NCBI GenBank assembly: GCA_963695705.1
Contig: CAVOHB010000003.1
Location: 3,018-67,017 of the forward strand
Length of the DNA stretch: 64,000 nucleotides
Direction of reading: 5' to 3'
DNA from: JBKPNJ01 sp963695705
GTDB lineage: Bacteria > Actinomycetota > Actinomycetes > Propionibacteriales > Nocardioidaceae
This document shows positions 16,765 to 25,757 of the stretch, piece after piece. Made by a program: the position numbers and the translations under genes. Below the pieces are notes generated by a model that made no database searches, was not told the origin of the DNA, and saw only the letters and a list, made by a program, of their open reading frames with translations. Each line of letters opens with the position of its first letter. The stretch's first letter is position 1.

Positions 16765-17771
16765 CTAGGTCATCTCGACGACGGTCTTCAGCCCGGTTCT
16801 CGCGACAGCCACCTCGAACGCCTCGGCGACCTGCTCGAGGGGATATCGGGCGCTTACCAAGCTGGCTATGTCGACCAGTCCCCCCATGACAAGAGATGTC
16901 GCACGCGGATAGACCTCCGACATCCGGCGTGACATCGCGATCGTGAGGCCCTTGCGCCGGGCGAGCGCCGCCGGGAATGAGGTCATGTCGGTGTCCGGAA
17001 TCCCGGCCAGGACGATGCGGCCGCCGGGTCGAACCAGCTGCATGGCGGTCTCCACGGCCGGGTCAGTGCCGGCGATCTCGAACGCCACGTCCACGCCGAG
17101 TCCCCCCAGCTGCGTCAGGGCCGGCCGGAGGTCCTCGCCCGGCGAAAGGACCACGTCCGCGCCCAGCCGCTGAGCCGCTTCGCGCCGATGGTCCAACGGC
17201 TCGACCGCGATCACCGTCGTTGCGCCCGCCGCACGCGTGGCCTGGAGCAGCATCAGCCCGATCGGTCCGCACCCCACGACCGCGACGGCCGAGCCGAGAC
17301 GGATGTGGCCGAGGTCGATGGCGTGCACCGCCACGCCGAGCGGCTCGAGCAGCGCGCCGTCGACGCCGGTCAGCGGCGGCGACAGCGGGTGCAGCAACTC
17401 CGTCGGCCAGGCAAGGTACTCGCGCAGGGCACCGTCGTTCGTCCCATGCCCGGCGAAGGCCACCGTGGGACACAGGTGACGATGTTCCCGCTCGGCAGGT
17501 CGGGCAGACGCCGCATGGTATGGCCGGGATCGACCGCGACTGCTTCGCCGGTGCGGGGTCCGCTGTCGATGACGCCCGAGAATTCGTGACCGACGACGAG
17601 CGGGGCTTCCAGCTGGGCGTCCCCGATGCCGCCCTCCGCATACCAGTGAAGATCCGAACCGCACAGTCCCACCGCTGTCACACGGATCAGGGACCAGCCG
17701 ACCGGGACCTGTGGAACCGGTTCGTCGGTCACTCGCAGATCCCCGCGGCCGTACAGCCTCGCGACCCTCAC
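16765..17771 (-). pseudogene. Zinc-dependent sugar/polyol dehydrogenase, broken by two frameshifts
   Basis: Three frames together encode one MDR dehydrogenase of about 335 residues. Frame one gives MRVARLYGRGDLRV, GLCGSDLHWY and GHEFSG (catalytic zinc). Frame two gives IPCGVCPTCRAG (structural zinc cysteines). Frame three gives EHRHLCPTVAFAGHG and the Rossmann VVGCGPIGLMLLQ to the C-terminus. The shifts lie near 17520-17528 and 17480-17495, only about 40 bp apart, and no residue of the zinc site is lost if they are corrected. That pattern suggests sequence error as much as real decay. The family includes sorbitol and L-idonate dehydrogenases; it is on the same strand as the amidase and may share its message. 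Confidence 0.8.
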
Positions 17772-17822
17772 ATGGCCCCCTCACGCGGCTCAGCCAACCG
17801 GTCGGCCAACCAGGACTGAAGA

Positions 17823-19167
17823 CTAGCCATCCGCCTGACTGTCGAGGAGCACGCACTGCTCGCTCTCGAGAGCCGCCGCGGCCTGCAGCAGCAGTGCCTC
17901 GGTCGGCGCGACAAGCTGTGCCGACAGCGCCCGCTTGCCGTCGCGTCCGACGGGCACGCTGATCGCCGCCAGCCCGGCCAGGTTCCATGGCTGCGTGTAG
18001 GTGATCGAACGGGCCGCGTCGAGGTACGTGGAGAGATAGCCGCGACCGTCCGCCCAGCCCGCGGGCGGCGCCTGCCGGGCGACGACAGGCGTCAAGAGCA
18101 CGTCGAAGTCGGCGAACCAGTCCAGTGCCCGATCGCGCCAGCGTTGTGCCTCCTCGGGTCGCGGGCGGCCCCGGCGGCGGAGCCTGGCGCCTTTCGCAAC
18201 GACGCTCCTGGTGCGTGGCTCGAGCTCGGACAGCGGCAGCCCGAGCGCGTCGACCTCTTCGGCGACTCCGGCCAGCCAGTGCCGGATCCACGACTGGATC
18301 AGCGTGCGCGGGTACGGCGGCTCGGCTCTGCTGACGTCGTGCCCCGCCGCGCGCACCAGGGTCTCGGCCTGCTCGAGGCCGGCGACGGCGGCCCGGTCGG
18401 GCCGGGCCAGCGGATTCGGCGGACGACGCGACACGGCGATCCGGAGCGGCCGGTCCGCCGCGACCGCCGCCAGCCGGGTGGCCGGACAGCACGCCCAGGG
18501 CGAGTGCCGCGTCATCGACGGTCCCGGTGACCGGTCCCGCCACGGAGCAGCCGTACCAGTGCGACTCCGCCGCCCGCGGCAGCGCGACGGTACCCCGGGC
18601 CGGCTTCAACCCGACGACGCCGCAGTTGGCGGCCGGGACGCGGAGCGAGCCGCCGCCGTCGGTACCGAGCGCCAGCGGGACCATCCCGCTGGCCACTGCC
18701 GCGGCGCCGCCTCCGGTGGACCCGCCGGCGTTGCGTGACGGGTCGAGCGGGTTCCGGGTGCCGCCCGTGGCGGTGGACTCGGTGAGCGCCCAGATCGCCA
18801 GCTCCGGCATCCGCGTCTTGCCGACCACGACGGCTCCGGCCGCGCGCAGCCGACGTACCAGCTCGTCGTCGGCCGCGGCCGGCTCCGTCGAGGTGGCCGC
18901 GGAGCCGTGCCGGGTCGGCAGCCCCGCCACGTCGATGTTGTCCTTGATCGCCACCGGCACCCCGGCCAGTGGCAGTGAGGTGAGGTCGGTTCGGGCGGAC
19001 AGAGCGGCCGCCTCGGCCCGGGCGGCCTCGGTCGCGACGACCTGGAAGGCCCCGAGCCGGGGGTCGAGCGCGTCGATCCGCGCCAGCGACGTCTCAACGA
19101 CGTCTTGTGGGCTGCGCCGCCCGGCGTGGACGTCGGCGGCGATCGCAACTGCGGTGTCTGTGTTCAT
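17823..19167 (-). pseudogene. Amidase-signature-family amidase, with one frameshift
   Basis: The N-terminal frame (ATG 19167) has the amidase signature: Lys in AIKDNID, GSSxG-like NAGGSTGGGAAAVASG with the serine nucleophile region, and GTDGGGSLRVPAANCG. It stops matching after LALGVLSGHPA. The rest of the enzyme (RLAAVAADRPLRIAVS to the LLTPVVARQAPP and AISVPVGRDG stretches) is in another frame that ends at 17823. A single indel near 18470-18480 explains it. Corrected, the protein is about 445 residues, normal for bacterial amidases of the GatA/AmdA superfamily. The substrate is unknown. Both halves are otherwise well conserved, so a sequence error is possible. Confidence 0.82.
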
Positions 19168-19224
19168 GCGGTCAAGGTTCGCGGGCCGGCTGGGCGCGCC
19201 ACATCGGGCGATCGCCCGATCTTG

Positions 19225-20808
19225 CTAGTCGTCGCTGCTGAGCAGACCCTGCTCGATCGCGTAGAACGCCGCCGCGCCGCGGGTGGTGACACCGAGCCTG
19301 GTGAAGATCTGTTCCAGGTGGGCGTTCACCGTCTTCGGGGAGATATGCAGCGCCTCGGCGGTCTGCCGGTTGGTGGCGCCACGGGCGACCTGGGCCAGGA
19401 CGTCGCGTTGCCGCTCGGTGAGACCGGTCTGGCTGACCGTCGTGGAGCCGCGGGGGGCGTCGAGAATCGCGTCGACGACCCAGCCGGGCAGCCGTCCGTC
19501 GGTCACCTGGTCGCACATGAGCTGGTTTCGCTCGCGTGGCGGGAGCGGCGGGCGCTGGGCGCGCGGTTCGCTCAGCGCTTCGTACATGTCCGCGGCGGCG
19601 ACAATCGTGGCGACGGGTTTCAGCGCCCGGGCTCCGCGGTGGTACCCGCTCCCGTCGATCCGCTCATGGTGCGCGCCGGCGACCGCCGCCACCTGCTCCA
19701 GTGCTGGGCATCGCGCGAGCACCCTTTCGCTGACGTACGGGTGCATTCGTACGCGCTCGAACTGCGTCGCGTTCAACGGGCCGTCCTTGTCCCAGATGGA
19801 CGCCGAGGTCGCCACCTTCCCCAGGTCGTGCACCCATCCGGCCCGCCGGGCGAGCTCCACGTCTCCGGCAGGCAGCCCCGCGACCCTCGCCACCGTCGCC
19901 GCCCGGGCGGACACGGCTCCCGAGTGGCCTCTGGTGTAGGCCGACTTCAGATCGGCGACCGCACCGACCGCGGTCAGCGCCGCGTCGAGGGCGGCGTCGC
20001 CGAATTCGACCGGTTGCGCGGGTTCGAGGGCGAGTACGGCCTGCTGGTCCAACTCCTCCTCGGCAGCCGGCCGCAACTCGTCGGCCGACCGCAGTACGAG
20101 CGCGACCAGCTGCGGATCGAGGATCGATCCCGCACGGGTGCTGATCACCGCCAGAGCGTCATCCCAGCCGGACGTTCGCGTTGCCAGCTCCAGCAGGTTG
20201 GCGACCTGCTCGACGCGGACCGGGAGTCCGATCCCATCGCCCTTGAACAGGCCCGGGTTGCCCTTGCCGTCGAAACGCTCGAACACCTGCCGCAGGCCGG
20301 ACGCCACCCGCCTGGGGAGCGCAAGCTTGGTGGCGAACAGGTACCCAACTTCGCAGCTCGCCACTTCGTGCTCACGGACCACCCGTGGCGCCGATGCCAG
20401 GAACCGGGCGGACTCCAGAACCCTCGTGGCGAGGCGGTCATCGGCGTAGAGCCGGCGGGTGGCCGCGAAGACGGCACCGATGTCTCGCGCGTCGACGTCG
20501 ACGAAGGTGGCGCTCACGGCGAGCTCGTCGCCGAGTGCCGCAGCCATCTCGGGAGCGGTGGCGGTGCAGCCGATGAAGCGGAGCAGCGAGAGGTAGAAGA
20601 CGGCCTGGGAGTCCTGTTCGTCGAGGTCGGCGATCTCGGCAACGCGCATCGCGATGCGGCAGGTTCGCAGCGCCTGTTCCTCCGGCAGTCCCTTGGCGAA
20701 GTCGGTCGCGGTCGACACGGCGGCCAGTAGCTCCGCCGCCCGTACCACGCCGTCGTCGCTGCGCGCGCGGCTGCTCCGGTGGTCGCCGTTCCCAGGCATG
20801 GCGACCAT
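19225..20808 (-). CDS. HD-GYP-type phosphohydrolase fused to a LuxR DNA-binding domain
   Basis: The protein has 527 residues. The first 300 or so residues form an HD-like helical region that lacks a clear HD motif. From about residue 325 the HD-GYP core is recognisable: HDLGK, RMHPYVSERVL and HHERIDGSGYHRG (the GYP-equivalent reads GYH). A LuxR/NarL helix-turn-helix closes the protein (LTERQRDVLAQVARGATNRQ, then SPKTVNAHLEQIFTRLG). The usual HD-GYP role is hydrolysis of cyclic di-GMP; joined to a LuxR domain it is likely a regulator that senses or degrades a nucleotide signal. The gene lies 57 nt upstream of the amidase on the same strand. Confidence 0.82.
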   Translation of the reverse strand: MVAMPGNGDHRSSRARSDDGVVRAAELLAAVSTATDFAKGLPEEQALRTCRIAMRVAEIADLDEQDSQAVFYLSLLRFIGCTATAPEMAAALGDELAVSATFVDVDARDIGAVFAATRRLYADDRLATRVLESARFLASAPRVVREHEVASCEVGYLFATKLALPRRVASGLRQVFERFDGKGNPGLFKGDGIGLPVRVEQVANLLELATRTSGWDDALAVISTRAGSILDPQLVALVLRSADELRPAAEEELDQQAVLALEPAQPVEFGDAALDAALTAVGAVADLKSAYTRGHSGAVSARAATVARVAGLPAGDVELARRAGWVHDLGKVATSASIWDKDGPLNATQFERVRMHPYVSERVLARCPALEQVAAVAGAHHERIDGSGYHRGARALKPVATIVAAADMYEALSEPRAQRPPLPPRERNQLMCDQVTDGRLPGWVVDAILDAPRGSTTVSQTGLTERQRDVLAQVARGATNRQTAEALHISPKTVNAHLEQIFTRLGVTTRGAAAFYAIEQGLLSSDD

Positions 20809-20868
20809 CTTCGTGGATCAACCGCCGGGTCGCCTATGCCCAGCGGCCGGGATTTTCACCACCTTGAC

Positions 20869-22200
20869 CTAGAGGGTGGGGTCGCTCACCCTGCCGATGA
20901 ACAGGGGTGCGGAGGTCTCGACGTCGAAGAGGACGAACAGGAACGGCCGATCGGCCTTGAGGACGACCTGGTTCGCGGGCAGCGACGTCGTGTCCAGAAC
21001 GACGGCGGTCGCGGCGGCGGCTTCGGTTCCATGCTCGTCGACGGCGATGAAAGCCTGGTGCAGGACCGCGGAGATGTACAGCTGGGCCTGGCTTGTCATG
21101 CCGCTGAAGTCGGCACGCACCGGGTCGAAGGCGGTCGGCATCCCCAGGGCGATGAGTTGGTCATCGAGTCCGAACCGGGCACGGAACGTGAAACGAGGCA
21201 GCTCGACCCGCATCGAAGCGACCGGTTGGAAGCTGGTGAGGAGCTTGCCGAGCATCGGGCCGGCCATGGAGGCTTGGACCTCCTCCAGGCGGCCAGGGTC
21301 CGGAAGCACCACGGCCATCGCGAGCTCCCCGCCGGCGTAGCTCAACCGGCCGGCTTGCCAACCTGGGCCGGTTGCGAACGCCCCCTCTTTCATCGTGTTG
21401 GCCATCGTGTCGGCCTGGACGGTCGAACCATCGGCCTTGTGAAAGGGCTTCCGGCTGGTGAGGACCGGTTCGAAGGGCTCCTCCCAGGGAGCCTTCAGAT
21501 AGATCGCGTTGACCAGTACCAGCCGGGTGAGAGCGCTGAGCAGACCCGGCGGGATGATGTCCGGGATCTTGTCGTGGGTCGCCGCGGCGGTCCAGTCGTT
21601 GATCAGCTCCGTGGCTCCGGCGGCGTCACGCTTGTAGTCGACGAGTCGCATCCCGGCGCCGTAGTCACGAGCCAGCGCGTCGAGGAAGGCGGGCTGCCAG
21701 GTCGTTCCCCGCTGGCCCCATAGGGAGTTGGCAACGTCGAGCGACACCAGGCCCCGGCTTCCGTCGGTCCGGGTCTTGCGACCGGCACGGTTGTCCAACA
21801 GCCGGGCCAACGAGTTGAGGCCACCGTTGAGCTCTCCAAGCGCAGGTGCGTGCAGGACGGCGTCCATCTCTGTGGCGGTCGTCCCGGCCGCTCCGTTGCG
21901 GGTCATCGCCAGCGCCATGGCCACCGAGTACGGCGAGCAGACGAGGTTGTCGGTACCGGCCGCGGCCAGGCGCTTGAACAGGTCGCCGGTCAGAGCCTGG
22001 ACGCTGGTGACCGCGTCGGGCAGCGCCGCCATCGACCCGCGGCTGCGACTGACCTTCGACAGCGCCAACCCTGCCGAGCCGGGCCCGGCTCCGGCGGAGG
22101 AGCCTTCGTCGCCGCCCGTGCCGCAGCCCGCCAGCGGCAGCGCGAGAGCCGCGCCGATGGGAGTCAGCGCCAGCGCCCTGAGCACGTCGCGTCGGGTCAT
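20869..22200 (-). CDS. Serpin-family protease inhibitor, predicted lipoprotein
   Basis: The 443-residue product starts at ATG 22200. It opens with a twin-arginine-like TRRDVLRAL followed by a hydrophobic core and lipobox LAGC, so it is exported and lipid-anchored, possibly by the Tat route. The body is a complete serpin: LVCSPYSVAMALAMTRNGA, ANSLWGQRG, LVLVNAIYLKAPWEEPF and LPRFTFRARFGLDDQL. The hinge and reactive loop read FIAVDEHGTEAAAATAVVLD, so the small-residue hinge of inhibitory serpins is kept. It ends in ADRPFLFVLFDVETSAPLFIG. Serpins trap serine or cysteine proteases; the target is unknown. Confidence 0.9.
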   Translation of the reverse strand: MTRRDVLRALALTPIGAALALPLAGCGTGGDEGSSAGAGPGSAGLALSKVSRSRGSMAALPDAVTSVQALTGDLFKRLAAAGTDNLVCSPYSVAMALAMTRNGAAGTTATEMDAVLHAPALGELNGGLNSLARLLDNRAGRKTRTDGSRGLVSLDVANSLWGQRGTTWQPAFLDALARDYGAGMRLVDYKRDAAGATELINDWTAAATHDKIPDIIPPGLLSALTRLVLVNAIYLKAPWEEPFEPVLTSRKPFHKADGSTVQADTMANTMKEGAFATGPGWQAGRLSYAGGELAMAVVLPDPGRLEEVQASMAGPMLGKLLTSFQPVASMRVELPRFTFRARFGLDDQLIALGMPTAFDPVRADFSGMTSQAQLYISAVLHQAFIAVDEHGTEAAAATAVVLDTTSLPANQVVLKADRPFLFVLFDVETSAPLFIGRVSDPTL

Positions 22201-22384
22201 CACGCGCCTAGGACGCGCGACCAGTGGCATTCGTTCCCGCTCGGCACGCGGCCGCAACGCTCGGATCCTTTACCGCGTCTTGCTGCCCCGCCGAACCACA
22301 CCGGGAATCGTGCTGGTCGCAACCCCAGAGGATGGGGCGCGAAAAAGGCCGGGATTCGACCGTGATGTCCAGGCTTGCCTCCTT

Positions 22385-22390
22385 TATGCT
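22385..22390 (+). promoter_or_regulatory. -10 element of the glycan operon (leaderless start)
   Basis: TATGCT at 22385-22390 ends 6 nt before the GTG start at 22397 and no ribosome site is present. This spacing fits a leaderless transcript. No convincing -35 hexamer was found at the usual distance. Confidence 0.4.
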
Positions 22391-22396
22391 CAATCC

Positions 22397-23578
22397 GTGA
22401 CCGCGCTGTCGCGTTACGTATCGGCTGGTGATGTGGGGACAGATGCACCGCCGATCTGTCTGTCCACTCCCGACGTCGGACCGCTGGAAGAGTCGTTCGC
22501 GCTGGACGCGATCCGCTCTGGCTGGGTCGCACCCGTCGGCCCCCACCTCGCCGCCTTCGAGGCCGAGGTGGCACAACGCTGCGGACGGGCTCACGGCGTC
22601 GGGCTCAGTTCCGGCACCGCCGCCCTGCACCTGGCGCTGCTCGAGCTGGGCGTCGGGCCCGGGTCGGTCGTCGTGGTGCCGACACTGACCTTCGTCGCCA
22701 GCGCCAACGCGGTGCTGTACACCGGCGCCACCCCCGTATTCGTGGATTGCGATCCAGCCACCGGCAACGTCGATGCCGGGGTGTTGGCGGATGCCCTCCG
22801 CACACTGAGTGCCGAGGGAACGCGGGTCTCCCTGGTCATCACCGTCGATCTCTTCGGAAAGTGCGTCGACTACAACGCCGTGCAGGTGGTCTGCGATGCC
22901 TACGGCGTACCGATCCTCGAGGACTCAGCCGAAGCTCTGGGGGCGGAGTACTCGGGCCGGCCCGCGGGATCGTTCGGGGTCGCCGCCGTCCTCTCCTTCA
23001 ACGGCAACAAGATCATGACCACGAGCGGCGGCGGAATGCTGCTGACTGACGATGCAGCGCTCGCCGAACGCGTGCGCTACCGGAGCACGCAGGCACGCCA
23101 GCCCGTCGCCCACTATGAGCACACCGAGATCGGGTTCAACTATCGGCTGAGCAACGTCCTCGCTGCCATCGGCCGGGCGCAGTTGCAGCGGCTCGACACG
23201 ATGATCGCCCGTCGTCGGGCCATGCGGCTTCATTACACGGAGCTGTTCCACTCGGTGGCGGGCGTGGAGATCTTTCAGCATCGCGGTGACGCGTGGGACA
23301 ACTGCTGGCTCACCTCCGTGCTCGTTCGGCCTGACGTGACCGGCTGGACGGCCGCGGCAATGTCCCAGGAACTGGCGGCGAAGGACATCGAGAGCCGACC
23401 ACTCTGGAAACCCATGCATCGGCAGCCCGTCTTCGGTGATGAGCGCGCGTTCGTCACGGGTGTGGCCGACAGCCTGTTCGGCGCAGGTCTGGCCCTGCCG
23501 AGCGGGTCGGCTCTCACCTCTGAGCAGATCGAAAGGATCAACGACGCCATCGCGGAATTCCTTGCGAGTCATCGGTGA
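22397..23578 (+). CDS. DegT/DnrJ/EryC1 (PglE-like) sugar aminotransferase
   Basis: The 393-residue PLP enzyme converts a nucleotide-linked keto-sugar to an amino-sugar. Family motifs: GLSSGTAALHLAL near the N-terminus, VPTLTFVASANAV, EDSAEALGAEYSG, and the PLP lysine in SFNGNKIMTTSGGGML; GFNYRLSNVLAAIGRAQL follows. SNGNK-type lysine contexts and the neighbours (PglC-like, PglD-like) match PglE, which makes UDP-4-amino sugars from the PglF product. The GTG at 22397 is preferred: translating further upstream gives sequence unlike the family. The stop overlaps the next GTG. Confidence 0.87.
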   Translation: MTALSRYVSAGDVGTDAPPICLSTPDVGPLEESFALDAIRSGWVAPVGPHLAAFEAEVAQRCGRAHGVGLSSGTAALHLALLELGVGPGSVVVVPTLTFVASANAVLYTGATPVFVDCDPATGNVDAGVLADALRTLSAEGTRVSLVITVDLFGKCVDYNAVQVVCDAYGVPILEDSAEALGAEYSGRPAGSFGVAAVLSFNGNKIMTTSGGGMLLTDDAALAERVRYRSTQARQPVAHYEHTEIGFNYRLSNVLAAIGRAQLQRLDTMIARRRAMRLHYTELFHSVAGVEIFQHRGDAWDNCWLTSVLVRPDVTGWTAAAMSQELAAKDIESRPLWKPMHRQPVFGDERAFVTGVADSLFGAGLALPSGSALTSEQIERINDAIAEFLASHR

Positions 23579-24201
23579 ACAGTGCGATCCTCCGGTACGA
23601 CCGATTCAAGCGCGTCATCGATGTCGTACTCGCCAGTCTTGGTCTCGTCAGCACAGCGCCGGTACAGGCGGTTATCGCGTTGCTGGTGCGACGCAGGCTC
23701 GGACCCCCGGTGTTCTTTCGTCAACAGCGGCCCGGACTCAACGGGCAGCCGTTCATCCTGGTCAAGTTCCGGACGATGCTCGCGGACGTTGACGCCACCG
23801 GGCCGGCGAGCGATGCCGTTCGCCTCACACCGTTCGGTGGATGGCTCCGGTCCACCAGTCTGGATGAGCTGCCCACCCTGTGGAACGTACTGAAGGGTGA
23901 CATGAGCCTGGTCGGTCCGAGACCCCTCTTGATGGCGTATCTCGATCGCTACACGCCCGAACAGGCCCGACGTCACGATGTGCGTCCGGGGATTACCGGA
24001 CTCAGTCAAGTGCGTGGTCGCAACGCGCTGACGTGGGAACAGAAGTTCGCCGCAGATATCGAGTACGTCGACCAGGTGAGCCTGTGCCTCGATCTGCGGA
24101 TCGTCGCGGCGACAGTGGGATCGGTCATCCGACGTCAGGGCGTCAACGCGGTTGGCGAAGCAACCATGCCTGAGTTCCTCGGAAACGAGGTGGCACGGTG
24201 A
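23575..24201 (+). CDS. Initiating sugar-phosphate transferase (PglC/WbaP catalytic-domain family)
   Basis: The 208-residue monotopic membrane enzyme transfers a sugar-1-phosphate to undecaprenyl phosphate, the first membrane step of glycan assembly. It has the short form (like PglC, without the WbaP membrane domain): KRVIDVVLASLGLV re-entrant helix at the N-terminus, FFRQQRPGLNGQPF, KFRTM, STSLDELPTLWNVLKGDMSL, GPRPLL and VRPGITGLSQV. The GTG start overlaps the aminotransferase stop (GTGA) and its own stop overlaps the acetyltransferase start. Confidence 0.9.
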   Translation: MNSAILRYDRFKRVIDVVLASLGLVSTAPVQAVIALLVRRRLGPPVFFRQQRPGLNGQPFILVKFRTMLADVDATGPASDAVRLTPFGGWLRSTSLDELPTLWNVLKGDMSLVGPRPLLMAYLDRYTPEQARRHDVRPGITGLSQVRGRNALTWEQKFAADIEYVDQVSLCLDLRIVAATVGSVIRRQGVNAVGEATMPEFLGNEVAR

Positions 24202-24845
24202 GCCCCCGCCTCGTCGTTGTCGGGTGCGGGGGGCAGGGTCGCGAGATCGCCGCCATAGCCGCGCTCGCCCAGGGCGGAATCGAATCGCCGGCGGACTTGG
24301 TGTTCGTCGATGACTCGCCGTCGGTCGAGAACCTGAAAGTCGTGCAGGACCTCGGCCATGAGTTCCTTGGCACGACGGAGCACATGAGTCTCTTGGACGA
24401 GGCAACGCGCTACATCATTGGTGTCGCGGACGGATTGACTCGGGACCGGCTCGCTCATCGGGCGGAGTCATGTGGCTTGACCGCAACACACTTGGTGCAT
24501 CCCGACGCCACCGTCGGACCGAACTGTGTCCTGGGACCCGGCACGGTGCTGTGGGCCGGCGCTCGCCTGAGCTCCAATGTCGCCCTGGGCCGCCACGTTC
24601 ACGTCAACCAGAACGTCACGGTCGGCCATGACACGGTTGCGGACGACTTTGCGACCATCAATCCATCTGCGGCCGTGTCAGGCAGGGTCACGCTCGGGTC
24701 GTACAGCCTGGTTGGAGCCGGTGCCGTCGTGCTCCAGGGTTTGACGATCGGGGAGAGCGCCATCGTGGGCGCTAGTGCCTGCGTCACCAAGTCTGTGCCC
24801 GACAACGCCACTGCGAAAGGGGTGCCGGCGCGATGGTCTCGATGA
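24198..24845 (+). CDS. PglD-like sugar O/N-acetyltransferase (left-handed beta helix)
   Basis: The protein has 215 residues. An N-terminal Rossmann-like part (LVVVGCGGQGREIAAIA) binds the UDP-sugar and a C-terminal hexapeptide-repeat helix (HPDATVGPNCVLGPGTVLWA, VNQNVTVGHDTVADDFATIN, VGAGAVVLQGLTIGESAIVG) binds acetyl-CoA; the catalytic His is likely the one in VGHDT. This is the NeuD/PglD family. With PglE- and PglC-like neighbours it should N-acetylate the amino group installed by the aminotransferase. The GTG start overlaps the preceding stop. Confidence 0.88.
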   Translation: MSPRLVVVGCGGQGREIAAIAALAQGGIESPADLVFVDDSPSVENLKVVQDLGHEFLGTTEHMSLLDEATRYIIGVADGLTRDRLAHRAESCGLTATHLVHPDATVGPNCVLGPGTVLWAGARLSSNVALGRHVHVNQNVTVGHDTVADDFATINPSAAVSGRVTLGSYSLVGAGAVVLQGLTIGESAIVGASACVTKSVPDNATAKGVPARWSR

Positions 24846-24939
24846 GTGACGAGGTAGTCCTCCGAGCTTCGACCACGCTGCTACGGTCCCGATCTACCAG
24901 AAGCCGCTACCCAAACGGCCCAGCAGTACGGCCCCCAGA

Positions 24940-25728
24940 ATGAAGAGCGACCTGATCTACGATGTAGGGGCAAACAATGGAAATGACACAGATCACTACC
25001 TTCGACGCGGATTCCGTGTGCTCGCCATTGAGGCTAACCCCCATCTGGCCAAGGCTGTCATGCGGCGGTTCGAAACCGCGGTCAAGGACGGGCGACTGAC
25101 TGTACTGAACGTGGGTATCTTCGAGCAGCCGGGTGCCTTTGAGTTCTACGTCAATGAGACCAATGACGAGCACAGTTCCCTAGATCGAGACGCCGGCACC
25201 CGCGGGAGAGCGTTCCACAAGATCGAGGTGGAGTGCCAGACATTCAGCAGCATCCTCGCAAAGTATGGCACGCCGTACTACCTCAAGATCGATATCGAAC
25301 GCGCCGATATCCACTGTCTCCGGGAGATGAATCCAGACGACCTTTCGGCATATGTCTCTGTAGAGGCGCAGGACTTGGAGTATCTGGGATACTTGCAACG
25401 ACTTGGTTATCAACAGTTCAAGGTCGTTGACCAGTCCACCTTGAACCGCCCGCGGTCGTACCACCGAGAAAGCGTCATCGGTTGCCTGGCATCAAATCTC
25501 AATCATGAGTGGTGCCGCGTCAAACGACACACCGGCTGGGGAAACAATCCATTCCCGATTGCCTCGTCGGGGAATTTCGGTGAAGACACACCTGGCCCTT
25601 GGCGATCCCTGGATGAAGTAGCTTACGAATGGCTACATGTGCGCCTGAGCATGCCACGTCGCGGCACCCTGAACCCGCGCGGTTGGTTCGACTTTCACGC
25701 CAAATTTGAGCCCGACCCTATTATCTGA
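24940..25728 (+). CDS. FkbM-family methyltransferase
   Basis: The 262-residue protein has the FkbM SAM-binding pattern DVGANNGNDT at its start, LAIEANP in the next strand and LKIDIERADIHCLREM near residue 120. FkbM enzymes O-methylate sugars or other small molecules; in glycan loci they usually methylate a sugar hydroxyl. The gene is 94 nt behind the PglD-like gene and is the first with visibly lower G+C (codons such as GAT and TAT are common), as are the genes to its right. The acceptor is unknown. Confidence 0.82.
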   Translation: MKSDLIYDVGANNGNDTDHYLRRGFRVLAIEANPHLAKAVMRRFETAVKDGRLTVLNVGIFEQPGAFEFYVNETNDEHSSLDRDAGTRGRAFHKIEVECQTFSSILAKYGTPYYLKIDIERADIHCLREMNPDDLSAYVSVEAQDLEYLGYLQRLGYQQFKVVDQSTLNRPRSYHRESVIGCLASNLNHEWCRVKRHTGWGNNPFPIASSGNFGEDTPGPWRSLDEVAYEWLHVRLSMPRRGTLNPRGWFDFHAKFEPDPII

Positions 25729-25757
25729 CCACTGCGACAATCATCGGGGGCACAGCA

